64,000 nt of DNA. Source: Maricaulis sp039978735 (GTDB taxonomy: Bacteria > Pseudomonadota > Alphaproteobacteria > Caulobacterales > Maricaulaceae). Below are positions 33,856 through 40,462 of this stretch, piece by piece. The notes under the pieces were generated by a model. The model made no database searches. It saw only the letters and a list, made by a program, of their open reading frames with translations, and was not told the DNA's origin. The first letter of the stretch is position 1; each line of letters begins with the position of its first letter. The position numbers were made by a program, and so were the translations under genes. The stretch covers positions 147,189 to 211,188 of the forward strand of contig NZ_JBDWAS010000014.1 in assembly GCF_039978735.1 (NCBI RefSeq), written 5' to 3'.

Positions 33856-35340
33856 ATGAAAATCGAATTCGCCGCTGCCGCCAGCACGTCCGGAGCGATC
33901 GCCGTGCCGGTCTATGAGGGCGCGAGCCTGTCGGCTGCGGCCGAGACGCTGGACGGGGCGACCTCGGGCGCCGTGAAGCGGGCCGTGGCGGCTTCGCGCT
34001 TCTCCGGCAAGCCGGGCCAGACGCTCGAAATCGTGGCGCCGTCGGGGGTCGAGAACAGCCGCATCGTGCTGTTCGGCCTGGGCGAGAAGGACAAGCGCTC
34101 GGCCTCGACGCTGGAAAAGGCCGGTGCGGCCGTCGCCAAGCTGCTGCTGACCAGCGGCGAGACCAATGTCGCCGTCGCGCTCAATGGCGAGACCGATGCG
34201 GAGGGCGCGGCCCGCGCTGCGCTGGGTGCCCGTCTGGCCGCCTATCGCTACGACCAGTTCCGCACCAAGCTGAAGGACGACCAGAAGCCCTCGCTGGAAA
34301 CCGTCTCCATCGTCGTCGACGACACGTCTGCGGCGGACAAGGAATGGGCGAGCTGGGGCGCTGTGGCCGACGGGGTCGACCTGGCGCGCGACGTCACCAA
34401 CCTGCCGCCGAACGTGCTGAACCCGGAAACCTACGCCAAGAAGATCGAGGGCCTGGCCGAGTTCGGCCTCGAGATCGAGATCCTCGACGAGGTCCACATG
34501 ACCGAGCTGGGCATGGGCGCGCTTCTGGGTGTCGGCCAGGGGTCGGAGTTCGAGAGCAAGATCGCCATCATGAAGTGGAATGGCGGCAAGGAGGGCGATG
34601 CCCCGCTGCTCTTCGTCGGCAAGGGCCTGACCTTTGACAGTGGCGGTATCTCGCTGAAGCCGGGTGCCGGCATGGACGAGATGCGCGGCGATATGGGCGG
34701 TTCGGCCGCCGTGGTCGGCCTGATGCGCGCCCTGGCCGGCCGCAAGGCCAACGTCAATGCCATCGGCATTGTCGGCCTGGTCGAGAACATGCCCGACGGC
34801 AATGCCCAGCGCCCGGGCGACATCGTCACCTCCATGTCCGGCCAGACGATCGAGATCCTCAATACCGACGCGGAAGGCCGTCTCGTGCTGGCCGATGTGC
34901 TCTGGTATTCCCAGGACCGGTTCAAGCCGAAGCTGATCATCGACCTGGCGACGCTGACCGGCGCCATGCTGATCGCGCTGGGCAATACCCGCGCCGGCAT
35001 TTTCACCAATTCCGACGAGATCGCCGATCACCTGTCCAAGGCGGGCAATGACAGCGACGAGCCGGTGTGGCGGATGCCGCTGGGCCCGGACTATGAAAAG
35101 CACATCGAGACCAAGAATGCCGACATCAGGAATGTCGGCGAGGGCCGCCTGGCCGGCTCGATCTCGGCCGCGGAATTCCTCAAATGCTTCGTCAATGAGC
35201 GCCCGTGGTGCCATATCGACATTGCCGGCACGGCGATGGGCGGCATGAGCCCGAAGGACGATCCGCGCCAGCCGAGCTGGGGCACCGGCTGGGGCGTGCG
35301 CATCCTCGACCGCTTCGTGCGCGACAATCACGAGGGCTAG
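33856..35340 (+). CDS. pepA: Leucyl aminopeptidase
   Basis: 494 residues of the M17 family. The N-terminal macrodomain-like part is followed by the catalytic domain with metal ligands and catalytic residues in VGKGLTFDSGGISLKP (about 255-270), GDMGGSAAV (about 278), and NTDAEGRLVLADVL (about 335-348). It removes N-terminal residues from peptides and forms hexamers with two metal ions per subunit. E. coli PepA also binds DNA; no evidence on this is visible here. It is followed by an intergenic repeat and holC. Confidence 0.95.
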   Translation: MKIEFAAAASTSGAIAVPVYEGASLSAAAETLDGATSGAVKRAVAASRFSGKPGQTLEIVAPSGVENSRIVLFGLGEKDKRSASTLEKAGAAVAKLLLTSGETNVAVALNGETDAEGAARAALGARLAAYRYDQFRTKLKDDQKPSLETVSIVVDDTSAADKEWASWGAVADGVDLARDVTNLPPNVLNPETYAKKIEGLAEFGLEIEILDEVHMTELGMGALLGVGQGSEFESKIAIMKWNGGKEGDAPLLFVGKGLTFDSGGISLKPGAGMDEMRGDMGGSAAVVGLMRALAGRKANVNAIGIVGLVENMPDGNAQRPGDIVTSMSGQTIEILNTDAEGRLVLADVLWYSQDRFKPKLIIDLATLTGAMLIALGNTRAGIFTNSDEIADHLSKAGNDSDEPVWRMPLGPDYEKHIETKNADIRNVGEGRLAGSISAAEFLKCFVNERPWCHIDIAGTAMGGMSPKDDPRQPSWGTGWGVRILDRFVRDNHEG

Positions 35341-35352
35341 GCCCGGCTTTCA

Positions 35353-35541
35353 TGTCATCCCGGATGGATGCCCGGCCTTGTGCCGGGCGGAAGTCCGGGA
35401 CCTATACGCCCGCACTTTGACCAGCTGACGCCGGCAGCGGAGCCACGCTTTCCCACGTCCGGCGGTTATGGGTCCCGGCCCTGCGGCCCGCCTGTGCGGG
35501 CCAGAAGCTTGTGCCCGCGTAGGCGGGGGGCCGGGATGACA
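35353..35541. repeat. Intergenic palindromic repeat (REP/MITE-like) between pepA and holC
   Basis: The element is bounded by an exact 11-bp inverted repeat: TGTCATCCCGG (35353-35363) and CCGGGATGACA (35531-35541). Inside are three hairpins: GCCCGGC/GCCGGGC (35370-35388), GGCCCGC/GCGGGCC (35485-35502) and CCCGC/GCGGG (35514-35527). Elements ending in GTCATCCCGG/CCGGGATGAC are common between genes in alphaproteobacterial genomes. No coding capacity is seen. It probably also acts as a terminator region for pepA. Confidence 0.75.
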
Positions 35542-35594
35542 CCGGCATTGTTATACTGTCCACTGGACCCCGGGTTCAGATGCAGGAGAGGGCG

Positions 35595-36047
35595 ATGAGC
35601 GGCGAACTCTGGTTCTACCATCTGGAACGTTCCGCCCTGGAAGACGTTCTTCCCGAACTGCTGGAAAAGACCCTGGCGCGGGGCTGGCGGGCGCTGGTGC
35701 GTTCGCCGGACGCGCGGCGTCTGGAAGCCCTGGACCAGTGGCTGTGGAGCTGGCGCGATGACAGTTTCACGCCGCATGGCCAGGCGGGGGCGGGGCAGGA
35801 GGCACGACAGCCCGTCCTGCTGGCCGAGGACGAAGCCAATCCCAACGGCGCCCAGTGCCTTTTCCTGCTCGACGGAGCCGAACCGGAAAATCCGGACGGG
35901 TTCGAACGCATGATTGTCATGTTCGACGGGCATGACGAGGCCTCGGTCCAGGATGCCCGCGCGCTCTGGAAGAAGGCGGCCGCCGACGGACGCACCGTGT
36001 CCTACTGGCGCCAGTCTCCCGAGGGCAGATGGGAGAAAAAGGCATGA
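35595..36047 (+). CDS. holC: DNA polymerase III chi subunit
   Basis: 150 residues. It starts with GELWFYHLERSALEDVLPELLEKTLARGWRALV, the typical HolC opening, and has the conserved W-S-W-R-D-D and PVLLAEDE blocks. Chi links the clamp loader to SSB at the replication fork. The ATG at 35595 is preferred to an in-frame ATG at 35580 because GAGAGGG precedes it and it matches the family start. pepA-holC order is common in proteobacteria. The stop overlaps the next gene. Confidence 0.93.
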   Translation: MSGELWFYHLERSALEDVLPELLEKTLARGWRALVRSPDARRLEALDQWLWSWRDDSFTPHGQAGAGQEARQPVLLAEDEANPNGAQCLFLLDGAEPENPDGFERMIVMFDGHDEASVQDARALWKKAAADGRTVSYWRQSPEGRWEKKA

Positions 36048-36379
36048 AACATATCGTCCTCGCCGCGCTCGCCGCCCTGGCCGTTACCGCCTGTTCCAGC
36101 GGGGGCAGCGGGATGGGGCCGTCCGGCCCGGCCCTGCCGCCGCCGGATATGGATGGGGACATGGACGGCGATATCGCCGCGCCGGACACCAGCCCCTGCG
36201 GTGCCACGCAGATGGGCTATCTCGTCGGCCAGCAGGTCGAGGAGGTCGATCTGGCCAGCCTGTCCGGCAATGTCCGGCTGATTTATCCCGACACCGCCGT
36301 GACCGAAGACTACCGTCCGGCGCGGCTCAACCTTGACCTGACCGAATCGGGCGTCATTCTACGCCCCTGGTGTGGCTGA
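36044..36379 (+). CDS. I78 family peptidase inhibitor lipoprotein (copy 1)
   Basis: 111 residues. A lipoprotein signal has lipobox VTAC (Cys near residue 18), then a Gly/Asp/Pro linker and a C-terminal I78 inhibitor domain (about 50-111) with the signature LVGQQVEEV, RLIYPD...VTEDYRPARLNLDL and a terminal CG. Members inhibit serine proteases in the envelope. A cysteine near the start of the domain (PCGATQ) and the last cysteine (WCG) could form a disulfide. The ATG overlaps the holC stop (ATGA). A second I78 gene follows 19 bases later. Confidence 0.85.
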   Translation: MKHIVLAALAALAVTACSSGGSGMGPSGPALPPPDMDGDMDGDIAAPDTSPCGATQMGYLVGQQVEEVDLASLSGNVRLIYPDTAVTEDYRPARLNLDLTESGVILRPWCG

Positions 36380-36398
36380 CCCGGTCGAGTAGCGTGCG

Positions 36399-36791
36399 AT
36401 GAAAACCCGTCTTTCCCTGCTGATTGCCTGTTTCCTGGCGGGCTGTGCCCTGACAACGCGCGGCGGTGAAACACCGGCGCCTGCACCCTATCCCGAGATC
36501 GCCGGCAACCCGTCCGCAGACACAGGCAATGCCGCGCCGGCCCTGCCGCCGCTGGAAGATGCCGGCGATGTCGACGCCAATCCCGTGCGCCCGCCGATCA
36601 CCGGCGATTGCGGCATGGAAGACCTGCAGCACTTTGTCGGCGAGCCGCGGGTCAATGTCCCGCGCAACGCGATGCCGGAAAACTACCGCGTCGTCGGCCC
36701 GGACACGCCGGTGACGATGGACTACCGCCCCGACCGGCTGACCATCCGCGTCAACGAGAACGACATCGTGGAAAGCATGGCCTGCGGCTGA
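36399..36791 (+). CDS. I78 family peptidase inhibitor lipoprotein (copy 2)
   Basis: 130 residues. Lipobox LAGC (Cys about residue 16) is followed by a Pro/Ala/Thr-rich linker and an I78 domain (about 68-130) with DCGMEDLQHFVGEP, RVVGPD and VTMDYRPDRLTIRV, ending in MACG. It shares the whole architecture of the preceding gene, and both end in a cysteine-glycine, so I read them as tandem duplicates that have diverged. A protective role against periplasmic or foreign proteases is inferred from the family. Confidence 0.85.
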   Translation: MKTRLSLLIACFLAGCALTTRGGETPAPAPYPEIAGNPSADTGNAAPALPPLEDAGDVDANPVRPPITGDCGMEDLQHFVGEPRVNVPRNAMPENYRVVGPDTPVTMDYRPDRLTIRVNENDIVESMACG

Positions 36792-36858
36792 TCCGGGCCG
36801 GCTTTGAACCCGTAAGCAGCGGCGCTATGATCCCCTTGGCCAGGACCGGGGGGATATC

Positions 36859-37539
36859 ATGGCTTTGCTTCACACACTGATTGCGTCGGCAGCCCTGATG
36901 GGCGCACAGGCCGACGACACGCCGATCACCGGGCGCACCGAGGAAGTCGAGATCCGCTACAGCCGCCAGGACGGCCAGAATCGCTGGCAGGCGGACGAGC
37001 TGGGCGGCACCTGGTCGGGCATGGGCTCCTATCGCAACCTGTTCGGCGTCTCCGAACGCCGCCGCACCCGCGCCGACCTCACCGTGACCGGCGGCAGTTT
37101 CGGCGAGGTGCCGCTGGAGATTTCCTGTTCCGGCGGGGAGAGCGAGCTGCGCCTGGCCTGGATCACCTTCGACAGGCAGGACCTCGTCTATTCGTGCACC
37201 TTCACCCGCAATGGCGAAGCGCTGGACAGCCGTTTCGAGCTGGCGCTGCAACGGCGCGGTCTGATGGGGTTGGGGCGCAATGAGCGCGCCGGCGAATTCC
37301 ATCACAACGGCACCACGCTGACCTTCGAGACCCAGCGCCTGTCCGGCGTGGCCTTCCCGTCCGGCCGCGTGCCCGGCTATGTCATCCGGCATGACGGTGT
37401 GGATGTCGGCGGCATGGATTACGGCGTGATGCAGTCGCGCATGTATCTGCCCGGCGAAGACGACACGCTGCGCGAACCGGTCACGCTCGCCGCCATCGTG
37501 CTCGCCCTCTTCTTCGACCCGGCCAACATGCCGGACTAG
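36859..37539 (+). CDS. Secreted protein of unknown function
   Basis: 226 residues. A short signal peptide (MALLHTLIASAALMGAQAD) is followed by a beta-rich domain with paired cysteines near residues 92 and 114 (ISCSGG and VYSCTF), likely a disulfide. A C-terminal hydrophobic helix (about 205-221, PVTLAAIVLALFF) may be membrane-associated. No family is recognised. It follows the I78 pair by 67 bases and converges with the 37555 gene. Codon use looks native. Confidence 0.6.
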   Translation: MALLHTLIASAALMGAQADDTPITGRTEEVEIRYSRQDGQNRWQADELGGTWSGMGSYRNLFGVSERRRTRADLTVTGGSFGEVPLEISCSGGESELRLAWITFDRQDLVYSCTFTRNGEALDSRFELALQRRGLMGLGRNERAGEFHHNGTTLTFETQRLSGVAFPSGRVPGYVIRHDGVDVGGMDYGVMQSRMYLPGEDDTLREPVTLAAIVLALFFDPANMPD

Positions 37540-37554
37540 GACGCGCTCCGGCTC

Positions 37555-37863
37555 TTACGGATGAAACAGGTGGTGCACCCGGCTGGCCTGCCAGTTGGCG
37601 ATGGGCAGGGTGAGGGCGGCGAGTTCGTGGGCGATGTCGCGGGCGGTTTCCAGCGCATCGTCGCGCGTGATCTCGACATCGTCGAATTCCGGCGGCTCAT
37701 GACTGTCCGGATCGGCCGGGGCCAGCGCATCGACATGCATCACTTCGGGCGCATGGGTGGGCACTTCCTGACGGAAATCGCCGCCGCGCGGATGCGTGCG
37801 GGCGCGCATCTTGCGCACCCGGGCCAGCGAGATCGGGGCCGCAACCGGCGGATCGATCTTCAT
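37555..37863 (-). CDS. Small hypothetical protein behind a CtrA-like promoter
   Basis: 102 residues, soluble, with a basic N-terminal part (SLARVRKMRARTHPRGG) and an acidic middle (DPDSHEPPEFDDVEITRDDALE) ending in an amphipathic helix. The ATG at 37863 has GGGAGG 6 bases upstream, a very good start signal. No family is recognised. It lies downstream of a perfect TTAA-N7-TTAA site adjoining a GANTC site (37997-38016), so it may be cell-cycle regulated; see that entry. Confidence 0.6.
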   Translation of the reverse strand: MKIDPPVAAPISLARVRKMRARTHPRGGDFRQEVPTHAPEVMHVDALAPADPDSHEPPEFDDVEITRDDALETARDIAHELAALTLPIANWQASRVHHLFHP

Positions 37864-37996
37864 GCCGCACCTCCCGCCCGGCACACGCCGCCCCGTCCGC
37901 TCACGCAGACCGGTTCACCGTTCACAGGGCTCGACAGGCAGTCGGCAGGCATGGTTTCAGGCACCTCGGCTGATTTCGGGTAATATTGTATAAATC

Positions 37997-38016
37997 GACT
38001 CTTAAGGATCGATTAA
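37997..38016 (-). promoter_or_regulatory. CtrA-type box with GANTC methylation site
   Basis: TTAA-GGATCGA-TTAA (38002-38016) is an exact match to the CtrA box TTAA-N7-TTAA. The site GACTC (37997-38001) directly adjoining it is a GANTC motif, the target of the CcrM methylase of Caulobacter-type bacteria. On the minus strand a -10-like TACAAT (37985-37990) follows 11 bases after the box, the layout of CtrA-activated promoters. The box lies 139 bases before the start of the 102-residue gene at 37555-37863. Its relation to the gene is inferred. Confidence 0.5.
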
Positions 38017-38063
38017 CCGGATAGGCGTTTGGCGCAACAAGGGGTTAGCGCCGCTTCGCCGGA

Positions 38064-40367
38064 TCAGTTGATCTGGAATTGCCGCCGCAAGGCCAGCAGC
38101 CACAGGAAAATCAACGCCGACGAGACGAGGCCGTGCAGCAGCATGACCAGGGTCACAAGCCCCCGGAAGACCGGGGCGGTGTCGCCGAGATAGGCGAAGG
38201 GCTCGCCCCGGCCCAGCAGCAAGCGGAAAGGGCCCAGCATGCCGCGGAAGGCGGCTTCCAGCGTATTGCTTGCAATCGGGTGCATAGTCGGCCCGCACTC
38301 CAAGCCGAAGCATACATCGGACAGCTGAGCGTTCCCGGCGAGTGCGAATGCGCATGTGAGGAAGCCCAGTGTCACTGCCACCAAGGGGAAGCTTGCGAGC
38401 AGTGTCACCAGCGGCCGCAGGATGGAGCCGCCATAACCGCTGAAGAAGCGATACGCCTGCGAGGCCGTCAGTTCCGCGCGAACCGACCAGGCCTTGAGCC
38501 AACTGCGCAATCCCGTGATTCCAGCTTTCAATTCTTCAAGCCGGTGGCGTACTCGCCTTTCCCGCGCGGCGAGTTCATGGCTGAAAAACTCCTGCTCCCG
38601 CTTGCGGTCGCCATCGGCTGCCATGGCTTCCTTGAGTGCCCGGCAGCCAGCCTCCAGCGCCGCATAGCGCGCATCCGCGCCGGAGCGCTCGGCGTCGTGA
38701 TCAGCATGTTCTGGATCACGCGCGCTATCACGGGCAATCGCCGCTTCGGCGTCGGCGAGCGCCTGATCGAACTGGTCGCGTTCGGGATGGTGACTGTCGA
38801 GCAGCAGACCCTTGTCCAGCCGGATGCCGTGAAAGGCGGAAAAGGGCAGGCGCTCGACCCCTTTCAGATCCAGCGGCTCGAAAAACCGCGCGCCCTCAAA
38901 GGCGCTGTTCCGATCCTCGGCCTTCTCCGGAAACCGGACGTACGAAAAATCCGCCAAGCCTTTGAAATAGGCGCCGCGCAGGTTCAGCCGTCCGCGAAAT
39001 TGGGCGCCGGGTTGCGGCTTCCTGGCGCGTGGTTGATCCGACCGACCAAATTCGCAGGATCGGAGAAAATGGGCGCCCCTGAAACTCGCCTCGTGCGAGA
39101 AGAATGCACCTAAGAAAATTGCGTTTCCACCAGAGAATTCCGCGTCGGAGAAGTCGGTATCCCCGCCGGAGAACTCTGCATTGATAAAGCTGGCGATTTT
39201 GCCGGAGAATTGCGCGTCGAAGAAGTTGGCATCTCCGCCGGAGAATTGCGCTTCGACGAAGTTGGCATCTCCGCCGGAGAATTTCGCGTCGACGAAATTG
39301 GCGTCTCCGCCGGAAAATTCCGCGCCGTAGAAGTCAGCGTCTCCGCCGGAGAATTGTGCGCTGGAGAAGTTGGCATTTCCGCCGGAGAATTCCGCGCAAT
39401 AGAAGTCGGCGTTTCCGCCGGAGAATTGCGCATCGGAGAAGTCGGCATCTCCGCCGGAGAATTCCGCGCTGTAGAAGCTGGCGTCTCCGCCGGAGAATTT
39501 CGCGTTGATGAAACTTGCCGTTTCGCCGGAGAATTGCGCGTCAGAGGAGTTGGCATCTCTGCCGGAGAACTGCGTGTTGGAGAAGTCGGCGCGTCCGCCG
39601 GGGAATTCCGCGTCAACGAAGCTGGCGTCTCCGCCGGAGAATTGCGCGCCTGCGAAGTAAGTGTCTCCACCTAAGAATTGAGTGCCTGCGAAGTCGGCGT
39701 TTCCGCCGGAGAATCGCGCTCTGGAAAAGCTGGCCTGCGAGCAGAATAGTGCTCTGGAAAAGTCAGCCAGCGATCCAAACTCAAGGCCTTCGGCGTTTGC
39801 TCTTACCAAGAAAGCCGAAAACGCAGCGGCGAGGTGCAGGGACGGGTCTTTCTCCGGGGCAGGCGGACGGGGGAAAGCGCGCAGGATGGCGCCTGTTACT
39901 TGCGCGCGCAGGTCGGGTGCGGCGCAATTTTCGCCGCCGATGGCTTTGTCGGTCGGACCGCTCTTGGACAGGAGGCGGGATATTTCGGTTTCCAGCTCGG
40001 CCCACGCGCCGGCATCTAGTTCGGCCTTGAAGGTTGCGGTGCCATCTTCATAGGCTTGGGGCAGGTGCAGAATATGAAAGTCGGGTTGACGTGGTCTGAT
40101 GATCAATAGTCCGGCTCTGAACAGATACTCATCCGGCCGCAGCCATTTCGTATCCGGATCCCAGCGGAAGTAATCCTGCAGCGTGGCGGGCCTGGATCCG
40201 TCAGGCGCCGATTGCGTCTCCACACACTGACCGTTGGACGACACGGACCAGCCAATCCAGCGTTTTCCCGCCAACCCCTCCCAGCTGAAATCATGCGCCC
40301 ACCAGCGCTTCCACCACGCCGCTTCGCGCGCCGCCTTCTCCGCTTCCTTATCCCCTGTCCCCGTCAT
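38064..40367 (-). CDS. Pentapeptide-repeat membrane protein
   Basis: 767 residues. The N-terminal soluble part (1-215) contains a Trp-rich segment (AAWWKRWWAHDFSWEGLAGKRW). The pentapeptide-like repeat (219-422) has 17 units of exactly 12 residues each (FSGGDANFVDAQ type), followed by more irregular repeats to about 530, and then a Glu/Arg/Ala-rich helical region (550-620). The C-terminus has two or three membrane helices (about 640-765, with the YGGSILRPL and LLALRRQFQIN motifs common in pentapeptide proteins with membrane ends). Such repeats form a right-handed beta-helix. The start at 40367 (ATG) has AGGG 6 bases upstream. Function unknown. Confidence 0.85.
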   Translation of the reverse strand: MTGTGDKEAEKAAREAAWWKRWWAHDFSWEGLAGKRWIGWSVSSNGQCVETQSAPDGSRPATLQDYFRWDPDTKWLRPDEYLFRAGLLIIRPRQPDFHILHLPQAYEDGTATFKAELDAGAWAELETEISRLLSKSGPTDKAIGGENCAAPDLRAQVTGAILRAFPRPPAPEKDPSLHLAAAFSAFLVRANAEGLEFGSLADFSRALFCSQASFSRARFSGGNADFAGTQFLGGDTYFAGAQFSGGDASFVDAEFPGGRADFSNTQFSGRDANSSDAQFSGETASFINAKFSGGDASFYSAEFSGGDADFSDAQFSGGNADFYCAEFSGGNANFSSAQFSGGDADFYGAEFSGGDANFVDAKFSGGDANFVEAQFSGGDANFFDAQFSGKIASFINAEFSGGDTDFSDAEFSGGNAIFLGAFFSHEASFRGAHFLRSCEFGRSDQPRARKPQPGAQFRGRLNLRGAYFKGLADFSYVRFPEKAEDRNSAFEGARFFEPLDLKGVERLPFSAFHGIRLDKGLLLDSHHPERDQFDQALADAEAAIARDSARDPEHADHDAERSGADARYAALEAGCRALKEAMAADGDRKREQEFFSHELAARERRVRHRLEELKAGITGLRSWLKAWSVRAELTASQAYRFFSGYGGSILRPLVTLLASFPLVAVTLGFLTCAFALAGNAQLSDVCFGLECGPTMHPIASNTLEAAFRGMLGPFRLLLGRGEPFAYLGDTAPVFRGLVTLVMLLHGLVSSALIFLWLLALRRQFQIN
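39102..39713 (-). repeat. 17-unit 36-nt coding repeat (pentapeptide-like array)
   Basis: A perfectly phased array of 17 x 36 nt in the minus-strand gene, with no insertions or deletions. Each unit encodes a variant of F-S-G-G-D/N-A-x-F-x-x-A-x. Many units share the same codons for the first five residues, so the array probably grew by recent duplication or unequal exchange, with selection holding the 12-residue length. Edge units are more divergent than central ones. It is not a CRISPR array; there are no spacers and it is fully coding. Confidence 0.9.
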
Positions 40368-40462
40368 GCGCTGCCCTGCGATCCTGAGCTGTGAGGGCTC
40401 GAGGTTCGCGTGGTTCACGGGGCGGGTCAATCGGACGTTGAGTGGGGCTTCGCCCGCGAGCG

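Noticed and set aside
32593..35331. A 912-codon open frame on the minus strand covering lptF and the antisense of pepA
   Set aside because: Only the lptF part (from 33732) has family motifs; the rest is antisense to pepA, a clear M17 gene, and is open because of GC-rich codon bias.
39110..39674. Alternative open frames in both strands of the repeat array
   Set aside because: A 36-base repeat unit without stops stays open in several frames; only one frame continues into flanking coding sequence with membrane helices.
39102..39713. 36-nt periodicity as a CRISPR-like array
   Set aside because: No unique spacers, units directly adjoin each other, and the whole is coding.
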